Source: Pseudogulbenkiania subflava DSM 22618
Lineage (GTDB): Bacteria; Pseudomonadota; Gammaproteobacteria; Burkholderiales; Chromobacteriaceae
Reading direction: 5' to 3'
Length of the DNA stretch: 64,000 nt
Assembly (NCBI RefSeq): GCF_900177275.1
Contig: NZ_FXAG01000001.1
Coordinates: 186,001-250,000, forward strand
The stretch's first letter is position 1, and every line of letters starts with the position of its first letter. The position numbers and the translations under genes were made by a program. Below, in pieces: positions 25,273-34,926 of this stretch. The notes below the pieces were generated by a model. The model was given only the letters and a program-made list of their open reading frames with translations, was not told where the DNA came from and searched no databases.

Positions 25273-27297
25273 TTATCTGTCGTAATCGCCCGGCGACGCG
25301 GGCTGATCGGCCTCACCCTGCCGACCGAAACGGAACCCCAGCACCGTGATGTCGTCGCGCTGGGCGCGCTCGCCCTGATACTCGGCCAGGCACTGCTGGA
25401 ACGCCTCGTGCTGCTCGGCCACCGGCAGCTGGGCGTGGTGGCGCAGCAGCTCGGCGAAGCGGCGCCGGCCGAAACCGAAGCCCTTGTCGCCGCCGGACTG
25501 GTCGAGGAAACCGTCGGTGGTGAGGTAGTAACTGACCTCCGGGCGCAGCGTCATGACGTGGTTGCGGAACGGCGTCGGCTTGCGGTCGGCGATACCGCCG
25601 CGCTCGCCGGCCACCTCGCCGACCTGCGCGCCGTCGCTCCAGTGCAGCGACAGCCGTGCCCCGGCAAACGTCAACGTGTTGTTGATCAGGTCGACCGCGC
25701 ACAACCCGGCGTCCATGCTGGTGGCAAGATGGCGCGCCCCGGTTTCGTGGCGCAGCATGGCGCGCACCACCTGATCCATGCGTTCCAGCAGCGCCGCCGG
25801 GTCGGCGAGGCCGAGTTCGCTCACGGCGACGTCGAAGGCGGTCTGCGCGATCATGGTCATGAAAGCGCCGGGCACGCCGTGACCGGCACAATCGACCACG
25901 CCCAAGAGGCAGCGGCCGGGGCCGGTACGGCACACGAAGAAGTCGCCGCCGACCACGTCGCGCGGCTTCCACAGCAGGAAGTGCTGCTCGCCCAACAGTT
26001 CGCTGAGCGGGCCGTGCGGCAGGATGGCGTTCTGGATCAGGCTGGCGTAGCGGATGCTGTCCTGCATCGCACGGTGCGCCTGCAGCACCTGTTCGTTGGC
26101 CTGGGCCAGATCGCGCGTGCGCTCCTCGATGCGCTGTTCCAGCTTCTCGGTGTGGACGCGAATCTCACCCGCCATGTGGTTGAAGGCGCGCGTCAGGTCG
26201 CCCAGTTCGTCGTCGCGGCGCGAACGCAGTTCGATGTGGTAGTCGCCGGCGGAGAGCTGGGCGACCGAGCGGTGCAGGCGCGCCAGCGGGTTCAGCACCA
26301 GGCGGTCGAGGCCGAAGATGACCAGCAGCCCCAGTGCCAGCAACACCACGAGGCCGCCTGCCGCCAGCGTGGCCAGCAGGCGTTCGTCCAGCACCGCGGC
26401 GGTGGAGAGGTCGACCGCGCTGATCACGTACCAGTCGAGCTGGGGGATGTACGAAATGCCCAGCAGCCGCGGCTGGCCTTGCAGCGTGACGCTGGCGGTC
26501 TGGGTGCCCTCCGGCGTGGCCTTGAGCGCGGCCAGGGCGCCGGCCAGGCCGGGCTGCTCCTCGGTGCGGATCAACCGGTACACGGTCTTGGCGGAATTCA
26601 GGGAGGAGACGGAAGCGTACTGGATCAGGCGGGCGTCCGGATGCGCCTGGATCACCCCCTGGCCGTTGACGATGATGTTGCTGACGCCGCGCTGGTGCGA
26701 GGCCACCAGGTCGCGCAGGAAGCGCGACAGGTCGAGGCCGGTGCCGGCCATGCCGAGCACCTCGTCGCCGTCGCGGATCATCACGTTGAACCACACCTTG
26801 GTGACGCGCACCTTGCCGTCCACGTTGACGTTGAGCGCGTAGTCGCGCACGTTCTGGCGCGTGGCGAAGTACCAGCCGTCCTCGGCGTCGTTCGGTTTGA
26901 GGCGGTAGCGCGGCTCGGCGGCGTTGGCCGCCTGCTTGTCGTCGCTGAAATAGTAGTTGAGCGAGCGGTCGGCGATGACGGAAAAGGAATGGTCGGCAAA
27001 GGCCTCGCGGAAATTCTCGGCCTCACGGAAGAAGGCCCGGCGCTTGGCCGAGTCCTGCTCGTCGCGCAGCCAGTCGCGCGTGGCTTCCAGCCCGGCCAGG
27101 CGCTGCGACAGCGCCAGCTCGCGCGACAACTGGGTCACCAGGGTCTGCTTTTGCAGCAGGGCATGGTCGCGCGCGAAGGCGGCGCCGTAATGCTGGCGGA
27201 TCGAATGCACCGCCAGGTTGCCGGCAAACAGCGCCAGCACCAACAGCACGGCGAACAACGCGGCCAGCGCCAGCGCCGATTTCCATCTCAAGCTCAA
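25273..27297 (-). CDS. siaA: SiaA-type membrane PP2C-like phosphatase
   Basis: The 674-residue protein has a transmembrane segment at about 8-30, a periplasmic dCache-like sensor region (about 31-300), a second transmembrane segment (about 308-330), a HAMP domain (about 330-385), a coiled coil and a C-terminal SpoIIE/PP2C-type serine/threonine phosphatase domain (about 430-655). Metal-binding motifs are seen as VGGDFF, DCAGHGVPGAFMT, TTDGFLDQ and RDDITVLGF. In P. aeruginosa SiaA dephosphorylates SiaC in response to external signals such as detergent, raising cyclic di-GMP and aggregation. It is the first gene of the operon, so the promoter lies in 27298-27475, shared with the divergent MBL gene. 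Confidence 0.92.
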   Translation of the reverse strand: MSLRWKSALALAALFAVLLVLALFAGNLAVHSIRQHYGAAFARDHALLQKQTLVTQLSRELALSQRLAGLEATRDWLRDEQDSAKRRAFFREAENFREAFADHSFSVIADRSLNYYFSDDKQAANAAEPRYRLKPNDAEDGWYFATRQNVRDYALNVNVDGKVRVTKVWFNVMIRDGDEVLGMAGTGLDLSRFLRDLVASHQRGVSNIIVNGQGVIQAHPDARLIQYASVSSLNSAKTVYRLIRTEEQPGLAGALAALKATPEGTQTASVTLQGQPRLLGISYIPQLDWYVISAVDLSTAAVLDERLLATLAAGGLVVLLALGLLVIFGLDRLVLNPLARLHRSVAQLSAGDYHIELRSRRDDELGDLTRAFNHMAGEIRVHTEKLEQRIEERTRDLAQANEQVLQAHRAMQDSIRYASLIQNAILPHGPLSELLGEQHFLLWKPRDVVGGDFFVCRTGPGRCLLGVVDCAGHGVPGAFMTMIAQTAFDVAVSELGLADPAALLERMDQVVRAMLRHETGARHLATSMDAGLCAVDLINNTLTFAGARLSLHWSDGAQVGEVAGERGGIADRKPTPFRNHVMTLRPEVSYYLTTDGFLDQSGGDKGFGFGRRRFAELLRHHAQLPVAEQHEAFQQCLAEYQGERAQRDDITVLGFRFGRQGEADQPASPGDYDR

Positions 27298-27475
27298 GTG
27301 ACACTACTCCGCAGATTACCGTCACAGCATCGTCGACGGCCAATGCCGCATGTTACGCCAGGGTGCTATCCGGCGTCATGCACAATTGGTATGACATGTC
27401 ACCCGGGCCGGTACCCTGCTACTTGACGCCATGGCACAATGCATCATTGCCATTTGACGTCATCACCGCCCACCC

Positions 27476-28126
27476 ATGAGCCTGAAACTGCACACCGTTC
27501 CCGTCACCCCGTTCGCCCAGAACTGCTCGCTGTTGTGGTGCGACGTTACCCTGAACGCCGCCATCGTCGATCCGGGCGGCGACATCGAACGTATCCTGGC
27601 CGAGGTGGCGGCGCGCGACCTCAAGGTGGTCAAGATCCTGCTGACCCACGGCCACATCGACCACGCCGGGGCCACCATGCCGCTGGCGCGCCGGCTCGGC
27701 GTGCCGGTGGAAGGGCCGCAGCGCGAGGAGAGCTTCTGGCTCGATCAGTTGCCGAACCAGGGGCAGATGTTCGGCTTCCCGCCGGCCGAGGCGGTGACGC
27801 CCGACCGCTGGCTGGAGGAAGGCGATACCGTGACGCTCGGCGAGGAAACGCTGGAGGTGCTGCACTGCCCGGGCCACACCCCCGGCCACGTGGTGTTCTA
27901 CAGCCCGGCGGCCGGCCTGTTGATCGCCGGCGACGTGCTGTTCCAGGGCTCGATCGGGCGCACCGACTTCCCGCGCGGCAACCATCAGCAGCTGATCGAT
28001 GCCATCCGCGGCAAGCTGTTCGTGCTGCCGGACGAGACCGTGGTGGTGCCGGGCCACGGCCCTTACACCACCATCGGCGATGAGAAGCGCCACAACCCCT
28101 TCGTCGCCGACGCGCGCTACCGCTGA
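27476..28126 (+). CDS. MBL-fold metallo-hydrolase (YcbL/glyoxalase II-like)
   Basis: The 216-residue protein is a metallo-beta-lactamase-fold hydrolase of the YcbL group, related to glyoxalase II. The metal site is read from LTHGHIDHAGA (about 59-69), the later His in HCPGHTPGHVVF, the Asp in LIAGDVLF and the His in VVPGHGPYTTIG. The protein is shorter than glyoxalase II and lacks its C-terminal substrate domain. Thioester hydrolysis is the usual inferred activity. The last base of its stop overlaps the ATG of the next gene (TGATG), so the two are translated together. Confidence 0.9.
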   Translation: MSLKLHTVPVTPFAQNCSLLWCDVTLNAAIVDPGGDIERILAEVAARDLKVVKILLTHGHIDHAGATMPLARRLGVPVEGPQREESFWLDQLPNQGQMFGFPPAEAVTPDRWLEEGDTVTLGEETLEVLHCPGHTPGHVVFYSPAAGLLIAGDVLFQGSIGRTDFPRGNHQQLIDAIRGKLFVLPDETVVVPGHGPYTTIGDEKRHNPFVADARYR

Positions 28127-28449
28127 TGCCGCCGGAGTTCGCACGCGCGGTGCTGGCGCTGGTGGCGCGCATCCCGCCAGGCCGCGTCAGTACCTACGGC
28201 ACCTTGGCCGAACTGGCCGGCTGGCCGCGCCACTCCCGCCACGTCGGGCACCTGCTCGGCCATCTGCCGGACGGCGTCAGCGCGCCGTGGCAGCGCGTGG
28301 TGGGTGCCGGCGGCCGCATCGCCCGCCCCGGCACGCCGGGTGCCGACCAGCAGCGCCTGCTGCTGGAATACGAGGGGGTCGAACTGACGGCGTCCGGCCG
28401 CGTCGATCTTAAGCGCTATGGCTGGCCGACGGCGGACGAGCAGGACTGA
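28126..28449 (+). CDS. Alkyltransferase-like protein (ATL, MGMT family)
   Basis: The 107-residue protein is the DNA-binding half of the O6-alkylguanine-DNA alkyltransferase family. The motif that carries the acceptor cysteine in active enzymes (PCHR) reads PWQRVVGAGGRIA, with Trp in place of Cys. This defines the ATL group, which cannot take up the alkyl group but binds alkylated guanines and flags them for nucleotide excision repair. The helix-turn-helix RVSTYGTLAELAGWPRHSRHVG is well kept. It is coupled to the MBL gene by a one-base overlap. A GTTGGCCGAA word and a terminator follow. Confidence 0.9.
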   Translation: MPPEFARAVLALVARIPPGRVSTYGTLAELAGWPRHSRHVGHLLGHLPDGVSAPWQRVVGAGGRIARPGTPGADQQRLLLEYEGVELTASGRVDLKRYGWPTADEQD

Positions 28450-28453
28450 CCCC

Positions 28454-28467
28454 GGCTTCGGCCAACC
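28454..28467 (-). repeat. GTTGGCCGAA word behind the ATL gene
   Basis: GGTTGGCCGAAGCC on the minus strand, 5 bp behind the ATL stop and just ahead of the terminator hairpin. Confidence 0.7.
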
Positions 28468-28478
28468 TCTGAAAAGCA

Positions 28479-28508
28479 AAACGCCACCGTGTTGATGGTG
28501 GCGTTTGT
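28479..28508 (+). terminator. Terminator of the MBL-ATL unit
   Basis: AAACGCCACC-GTGTTGAT-GGTGGCGTTT; a symmetrical A/T-flanked stem that could work in both directions and so also serve pgi. A second hairpin (GTTGGGC...GCCCAAC, 28526-28552) follows. Confidence 0.7.
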
Positions 28509-28573
28509 GCTAGGGGCAACGTGTTGTTGGGCTTCACGATGTTCTGCCCAACCTACACAGGTAAGGCTTGGAG

Positions 28574-28711
28574 CCTATCTCAGTAGGTGAGCGAGCCAAA
28601 GCAGGTTGAGTGCCGCCAACGCACAGGGACCGGAATGGACACGGAGTCCATGAGGATTCCGCGCATTGCCGGCGCTCAAGATGCGCAGGCGCAGCCACCT
28701 AATGGGATAGG
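28574..28711. repeat. Family B inverted-repeat element (138 bp)
   Basis: Terminal inverted repeats of 16 bp (CCTATCTCAGTAGGTG; complement CACCTAATGGGATAGG at 28696-28711, two mismatches) bound a non-coding interior with the core hairpin CGGAATGGAC...GTCCATGAGGATTCC. It ends 3 bp from the pgi stop. A second copy lies behind zwf (33060-33195), about 85-90 percent alike by eye. Confidence 0.85.
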
Positions 28712-28714
28712 CGG

Positions 28715-30364
28715 TCAGTTACGCCCGTTGGCCTGCTTGTACGCCGCAATCAGCCGCGCCGTGGAGCTGTCGTGCGGCGCCGGGCCGCTCTTGCCGGAGA
28801 GCTCGGCGTGGATGGTCTTGGCGAGCTGCTTGCCCAGCTCCACCCCCCACTGGTCGAAGCTGTTGATGTGCCAGATCACGCCCTGCACGAAGATCTTGTG
28901 CTCGTAGAGCGCGATCAGCGAGCCCAGGTTGCGCGGATCGAGGCGGCTCATGAGCAGGGTGTTGGTGGGGCGGTTGCCGCCGAACACCTTGTGCGGCACC
29001 AGCTTTTCCAGCGCCTCGCCCGTCACACCCTGCGCGGTGAGTTCTTCGCGCACCTCGTCCGCCGTCTTGCCGCGCATGAAGGCCTCGGCCTGGGCGAACA
29101 CGTTGGCGAGCAGGATCTCGTGGTGGCCGGGCAGGCTGGAGCGGTTCTCCAGCGAGGCGATCAGGTCGATCGGCGAGATGTGCGTGCCCTGGTGCAACAG
29201 CTGGAAGAAGGCGTGCTGGCCGTTGATGCCGGTCTCGCCCCAGATGATCGGCGCCGTTTCGAAATCGACCGGATTGCCGTCGAGCATCACCTGCTTGCCG
29301 TTGGACTCCATGTCGAGCTGCTGGATGAAGGCCGGCAGGCGGTGCAGGTACTGGTCGTACGGGGCGATGACGTGCGAGCCGCCGCCGTAGAAGTTGATGT
29401 ACCACACCCCGATCATCGCCAACAGCACCGGCATGTTGGCTTCCAGCGGTGCGTTGCGGAAGTGCTGGTCCATCAGGTGCGCGCCGTTCAAGAGCTCGAC
29501 GAAGTTCTCTTCGCCGAGGTAGAGCATGATCGGCAGGCCGATCGCCGACCACAGGCTGTAACGTCCGCCCACCCAGTCCCAGAATTCGAACATGTTAGCC
29601 GGGTCGATGCCGAAGTCGGCCACCGCCTGCTGGTTGGTCGACACCGCGACGAAGTGCTTGGCGACCGCCTTCTCGTCGCGCGCGCGCTGGACGAACCAGT
29701 CGCGCGCGGTCAGCGCGTTGGTCAGGGTTTCCTGCGTGGTGAAGGTCTTCGACTCGATCACGAACAGCGTGGTCTCGGGGTGCACGCGCTTGAGCGTTTC
29801 CTTGAGCTGGGCGCCGTCGACGTTGGAGACGAAGTGCATGTTCATGCGCGGGTGGGCGTACGGGCGCAGCGCGCTGCACACCATGAGGGGGCCCAGGTCG
29901 GAGCCGCCGATGCCGATGTTGACGATGTCGGTGATCGGCTGGTTGGTGTAGCCCAGCCATTCGCCCGAGCGCACGGCGTGGGCGAAGCGCCCCATGCGCT
30001 CCAGCACGCGGTTGACCTTGGGCATGACGTCGTCGCCGTCGACCAGGATCGGCGCATTGGTGCGGTTGCGCAGCGCCACGTGCAGCACGGCGCGGCTCTC
30101 GGTGACGTTGAGCTTCTCGCCCTTGAACATGGCCTTGATACGCGCCGGCAGGCCGGCTTCGCGCGCCAGCTGCATCAACAGTTGCAGGGTGTCGTCGGTG
30201 AGGCGGTTCTTGGAGTAGTCGAGCAACAGCCCGCCCACTTCCAGCGCGTAGCGTTCGGCGCGTTCCGGGTCGCTCTCGAACAGCTCGCGCATGTGCAGCT
30301 GCTTCGCTTCGGCAAAGTGCTCCCACAGCTGTTGCCAGGCGGGCAGTCGGGTCAGTTCGCTCAT
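28715..30364 (-). CDS. pgi: Glucose-6-phosphate isomerase
   Basis: The 549-residue enzyme interconverts glucose 6-phosphate and fructose 6-phosphate. Signatures are visible in order: [13 protein letters not shown] (about 148-160), the substrate loop [26 protein letters not shown] (about 263-278), [13 protein letters not shown], and [12 protein letters not shown] near the C terminus. It is the last gene of the zwf-pgl-glk-hexR-pgi run and starts 10 bp after hexR. In cells using the Entner-Doudoroff route it recycles fructose 6-phosphate back to glucose 6-phosphate. A family B repeat lies directly behind the stop. Confidence 0.97.
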   Translation of the reverse strand: MSELTRLPAWQQLWEHFAEAKQLHMRELFESDPERAERYALEVGGLLLDYSKNRLTDDTLQLLMQLAREAGLPARIKAMFKGEKLNVTESRAVLHVALRNRTNAPILVDGDDVMPKVNRVLERMGRFAHAVRSGEWLGYTNQPITDIVNIGIGGSDLGPLMVCSALRPYAHPRMNMHFVSNVDGAQLKETLKRVHPETTLFVIESKTFTTQETLTNALTARDWFVQRARDEKAVAKHFVAVSTNQQAVADFGIDPANMFEFWDWVGGRYSLWSAIGLPIMLYLGEENFVELLNGAHLMDQHFRNAPLEANMPVLLAMIGVWYINFYGGGSHVIAPYDQYLHRLPAFIQQLDMESNGKQVMLDGNPVDFETAPIIWGETGINGQHAFFQLLHQGTHISPIDLIASLENRSSLPGHHEILLANVFAQAEAFMRGKTADEVREELTAQGVTGEALEKLVPHKVFGGNRPTNTLLMSRLDPRNLGSLIALYEHKIFVQGVIWHINSFDQWGVELGKQLAKTIHAELSGKSGPAPHDSSTARLIAAYKQANGRN

Positions 30365-30374
30365 GCCATCCCCC

Positions 30375-31226
30375 TCAGTAGTCTTCGTGCCGGCTGCCCT
30401 GCCGTTTCGGACGCAGGCTCAGCTTGGTTTTTTCCAGTTGGTCGATCACGCCCGGCCCGCGCCGCAGCGCCACGCCGACAGCGAGGATGTCGATCAGCAC
30501 CAGGTGCACGATGCGCGAGATCATCGGGCTGTAGGTCTCGGTGTCTTCCGGGGCGTCGGCCACCAGCGTCACCGTGGCCTGCTTCGCCAGCGGCGAGCCG
30601 CTGGCGGTGATCGCCACCACCTTGGCGCCGGCGTGGAGCGCCACCTCGACCGCGTCAAGCAGCTCGACGGTGCGGCCGGAGTTGGAGATGGCCACCAGCA
30701 CGTCGCCCTCGCCCAGCACCGAGGCCGCCATGATCTGGGTGTGGGTGTCGGCGTAGGCGACGGTGGGAATGCCGAAGCGGAAGAATTTGTGCTGGGCGTC
30801 GGCGGCGATGATGCCGGAGTTGCCCAGGCCGTAGAACTCGATGCGGTTGGCATTGGCCAGGAGATCGAGCGCGGTGTTGACCGCTACCGGGTTGACGTCG
30901 TTGCGGCACTTGATCAGCGCCGACACGGTGTTGTCGAACACCTTGGCGGCGATCTCGGAGGTGGGGTCCTCCGGTCGCACGCTGGAATGCACATAGGGCA
31001 CGCCGGTGACCAGGCTGCCCGCCAGCTTGAGCTTGAAATCCGGCAGGCCGGTACACCCCATGGAGCGGCAGAAGCGGATCACCGTAGGCTGGCTCACCCC
31101 GGCGCTGGCGGCGATGTCAGCCACCGCCGCCTGCATCATGGTATAGGGCTGTTCCAGGACCAGGTCGGCGACCTTGCGTTCGGCCGCCGACAGGCTGCCC
31201 AGCTGATTGCGGATTCGTTCAAGCAT
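30375..31226 (-). CDS. hexR: HexR, RpiR-family regulator of sugar catabolism
   Basis: The 283-residue protein has an N-terminal RpiR helix-turn-helix (about 1-75; [26 protein letters not shown]) and a C-terminal sugar isomerase (SIS) domain (about 115-245; [20 protein letters not shown] and [18 protein letters not shown]). HexR represses Entner-Doudoroff and related genes and is released by 2-keto-3-deoxy-6-phosphogluconate. The gene overlaps the end of glk by 8 bp. Probable operators, 15-bp TGTAGT-centred palindromes, lie in front of zwf and edd, so HexR would control its own operon. Confidence 0.93.
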   Translation of the reverse strand: MLERIRNQLGSLSAAERKVADLVLEQPYTMMQAAVADIAASAGVSQPTVIRFCRSMGCTGLPDFKLKLAGSLVTGVPYVHSSVRPEDPTSEIAAKVFDNTVSALIKCRNDVNPVAVNTALDLLANANRIEFYGLGNSGIIAADAQHKFFRFGIPTVAYADTHTQIMAASVLGEGDVLVAISNSGRTVELLDAVEVALHAGAKVVAITASGSPLAKQATVTLVADAPEDTETYSPMISRIVHLVLIDILAVGVALRRGPGVIDQLEKTKLSLRPKRQGSRHEDY

Positions 31227-32202
31227 GCTGCTCCTCCAGGTGCGCGGCCAGCGCCGCGGTGGCGCCCAACAGCGCCGGCATGGCGTGCGTCATGATATAC
31301 ACCGGCACCGCGGCGAGATAGCCCGAGAAGCGCCCCTTGTCTTCGAAACGGGCGCGGAACGGCGAGCTCTGGAAGTAGTCGAGCAGGCGCAGCACGATGC
31401 CGCCGCCGAGGTAGACGCCGCCGCGCGCACCCAGGGTCAGGGTAAGGTTGGCCGCCGCGGTGCCGAGCATGGCACAGAAGGCGTCCAGGGTCTCACGGCA
31501 GCGCGGACACTCGCCGGACAGGGCGCGGGCGGAGATGTCGGCGGCGCGCAGGTCTTCGGCTTCCTCGCCCGCCAGCGCGGCCAGCGCCTGATAGATCAGC
31601 ACCAGGCCGGGGCCGGACAGCAGGCGCTCGGCCGAGACGTGGCCGTAGCGCGCGCGCGCGAAGTGCCAGATTTGCGCCTCGCGCTCGTCGAACGGGGCGA
31701 AGCTGACGTGGCCGCCCTCGCCCGGCACCGGGGTGGCACCGTGGGCGTGCGGCACCAGCGCCGAGACGCCGAGTCCGGTGCCGGGGCCGATCAGCGCACA
31801 CGGCGCGCCGGGCACGGCCTCGCCACCACCGACCTTGATCAGCGCATCGGCCGGCAGGTGCGGCAGCGCCAGCGCCATCGCCGCCCAGTCGTTGATCACC
31901 AGGAACGAGTCCAGCGCCAGCGCCTGGCGCGTGGCCTCGATCGAGAACGCCCAGTGGTGGTTGGTCATCTGCACCCAGTCGCCGGTGACCGGGTTGGCGA
32001 TGCCGATGGAGGCATGACGCACCGTGGCGCCGGTGTCGGCGAGGTAGGCGCGCACCGCCGCTTCCAGCGTCGGGTAGTCGGCGCAGGCCAGGACCTTGAT
32101 CTGTTCCGGTTCGGCGCCGCCGGTGTAGAGCGCGAAACGGGCATTGGTGCCGCCGATATCGGCGACCAGCCAGGGAAAGCTATCAGGACGCCCAGTAAAC
32201 AT
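31219..32202 (-). CDS. glk: Glucokinase
   Basis: The 327-residue ATP-dependent glucokinase phosphorylates glucose in the cytoplasm. The phosphate-binding motif VADIGGTNARFALY is near the N terminus, the glucose-binding VINDWAAMALALPHLP around 105-120, and ALIGPGTGLGVSAL near 140. The GEGGHVSFAP block and the later GGGIVLR complete the bacterial glucokinase pattern. The ATG at 32202 lies 20 bp inside the end of pgl, and the stop overlaps hexR by 8 bp, so all three are tightly coupled. The kinase fits glucose uptake by the ABC transporter at 40-44 kb, which delivers unphosphorylated sugar. Confidence 0.95.
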   Translation of the reverse strand: MFTGRPDSFPWLVADIGGTNARFALYTGGAEPEQIKVLACADYPTLEAAVRAYLADTGATVRHASIGIANPVTGDWVQMTNHHWAFSIEATRQALALDSFLVINDWAAMALALPHLPADALIKVGGGEAVPGAPCALIGPGTGLGVSALVPHAHGATPVPGEGGHVSFAPFDEREAQIWHFARARYGHVSAERLLSGPGLVLIYQALAALAGEEAEDLRAADISARALSGECPRCRETLDAFCAMLGTAAANLTLTLGARGGVYLGGGIVLRLLDYFQSSPFRARFEDKGRFSGYLAAVPVYIMTHAMPALLGATAALAAHLEEQHA

Positions 32203-32860
32203 CGAGCGGTACCTCCGTGTGGTGCAGGACATGACTGATCGGCAGCGCGTCGTCGACGGCCTGCCGCGCTTGTTCGAAGACCCGGCGCTTGGTCTCACCC
32301 TGGATCGCCAGGAACAGCCGACCGGAGGCCAGCAGCGCGGCCAGCGTCATGCTGAGGCGCTGGTGCGGCGCGGCCGGCGGGGTGACCGCGATCAGCCGTT
32401 CGTCCGAAGGCAGGGCAAGGCCGGCGGCAAGTTCCGCGGCATCCGGGAACAGCGAGGCGGTGTGGCCGTCGTCGCCCATGCCGAGGACGGTGACGTCGGG
32501 CTGGCGGTAAGCGGCGCGCGCGGCAGCCAGGCTGGCGGTAGCGTCGGCGGGCACGATGGCCAGCGGCAGGAAGCGTGCGGCGGAGGCGGCTCCGGTCAGG
32601 AGGTGCTGGCGCACCAGCGCGGCGTTGCTGTCGGCGTGGTCTTCCGGCACCAGGCGCTCGTCCACCAGGGTCACCGTCAGGCGCGACCAGTCGAGGTCGC
32701 TTTGGGCCAGGCGTTGCAGGAAGGCGACCGGCGAGCGTCCGCCGGACACCGCCAGCACCGCTTCGCCACGTTCGCGGATCACCGTAGCCAGCGCACTGCT
32801 CACCGCCTCGGCCAACGCGGCGGCGGCGGCAGGCGCGGAGTCGAATTCAAACCATTGCAT
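32183..32860 (-). CDS. pgl: 6-phosphogluconolactonase
   Basis: The 225-residue protein belongs to the DevB-type 6-phosphogluconolactonases and hydrolyses the product of zwf to 6-phosphogluconate. Conserved blocks are AVSGGRSPVAFLQRLA (about 36-52), VTLVDERLVPEDHADSN (about 63-79) and VLGMGDDGHTASLFPD (about 130-145). Size is as expected for the family. The gene is separated from zwf by 339 bp containing two repeat elements, but overlaps glk by 20 bp. Confidence 0.95.
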   Translation of the reverse strand: MQWFEFDSAPAAAAALAEAVSSALATVIRERGEAVLAVSGGRSPVAFLQRLAQSDLDWSRLTVTLVDERLVPEDHADSNAALVRQHLLTGAASAARFLPLAIVPADATASLAAARAAYRQPDVTVLGMGDDGHTASLFPDAAELAAGLALPSDERLIAVTPPAAPHQRLSMTLAALLASGRLFLAIQGETKRRVFEQARQAVDDALPISHVLHHTEVPLDVYWAS

Positions 32861-32893
32861 GTGTCGTCTCTTCTTTATTTCACTCTTTAATAA

Positions 32894-33031
32894 CCGCTAA
32901 CAAAACCCTCTTGGCGTTGTTGCGCGGCCTTGCCGTACTACTTGCATGTAGCTTCGCAGAAACTTCGGCTACGCCTCGTTTTCTGCGGACACGCGCCTAG
33001 CCAAGACCGTTGCACTGGGTTTTGTTAGCGG
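32894..33031. repeat. Family C inverted-repeat element (138 bp)
   Basis: Perfect 15-bp terminal inverted repeats (CCGCTAACAAAACCC and its complement at 33017-33031) enclose a non-coding interior with a TTCGCAGAAACTTCGGC-type stem. It lies in the zwf-pgl gap, 33 bp before the pgl start. No second copy is visible in this window. Confidence 0.75.
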
Positions 33032-33059
33032 CTCTAAATAGCTGGCAACTTCTTAAAGT

Positions 33060-33195
33060 CTATCCCAGTAGGTGAGCGAGCCAAGGCAGGTTGAGTGCCG
33101 CCAGCGCACAGGAACCGGAATGGACACATGGTCCATGAGGATTCCGAGCACTGCCGGCGCTCAAGATGCGAAGGCGCAGCCACCTAATGGGATGG
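33060..33195. repeat. Family B inverted-repeat element behind zwf
   Basis: This is a second copy of the element at 28574-28711. Ends are CTATCCCAGTAGGTG and its near complement CACCTAATGGGATGG; the interior has the hairpin GGACACATGGTCC. It ends about 5 bp from the zwf stop. With the family C element it fills the 339-bp zwf-pgl gap, in which no gene is seen. Confidence 0.85.
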
Positions 33196-33199
33196 GATT

Positions 33200-34672
<1,473 letters not shown>

Positions 34673-34703
34673 CCTGAGTGTTCTCTCGCACAGTGGGTTG
34701 TGA

Positions 34704-34718
34704 TGTAGTTATATTACC
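34704..34718 (+). promoter_or_regulatory. HexR-type operator before zwf
   Basis: TGTAGTTATATTACC is an imperfect 6-3-6 palindrome that fits the published HexR consensus (TGTAnT-n3-AnTACA type). It lies 32 bp upstream of zwf, and the bases that follow (ATTCGATG) resemble those behind the edd site. Confidence 0.7.
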
Positions 34719-34879
34719 ATTCGATGTGCCGCTGTCTACGGCAATTACGCGGCCAAAGACAACAATTTCGATGCTGCAAAGCAACATGAAAATCAACGAA
34801 AATCCTTTATAAGCAATGGTTTTCAGCATTTGCACCACAGCCGCACCGAGAAACCCGCTGCAACGTATTGCATTTTGAC

Positions 34880-34894
34880 TGTAGTAAAACTACC
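34880..34894 (+). promoter_or_regulatory. HexR-type operator before edd
   Basis: TGTAGTAAAACTACC has arms TGTAGT and ACTACC around AAA. It lies 33 bp before the edd ATG. Together with the zwf site it would allow one regulator to control both divergent operons. Confidence 0.75.
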
Positions 34895-34926
34895 ATTCAT
34901 CGCACATTACCCACCGGGATTACACC

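Noticed and set aside
28574-33195. The two family B copies as an insertion sequence pair carrying the pgl-glk-hexR-pgi genes
   Set aside because: The genes between are standard chromosomal neighbours in this order across Neisseriales, so a composite transposon is unlikely; independent insertions behind two stop codons are simpler.
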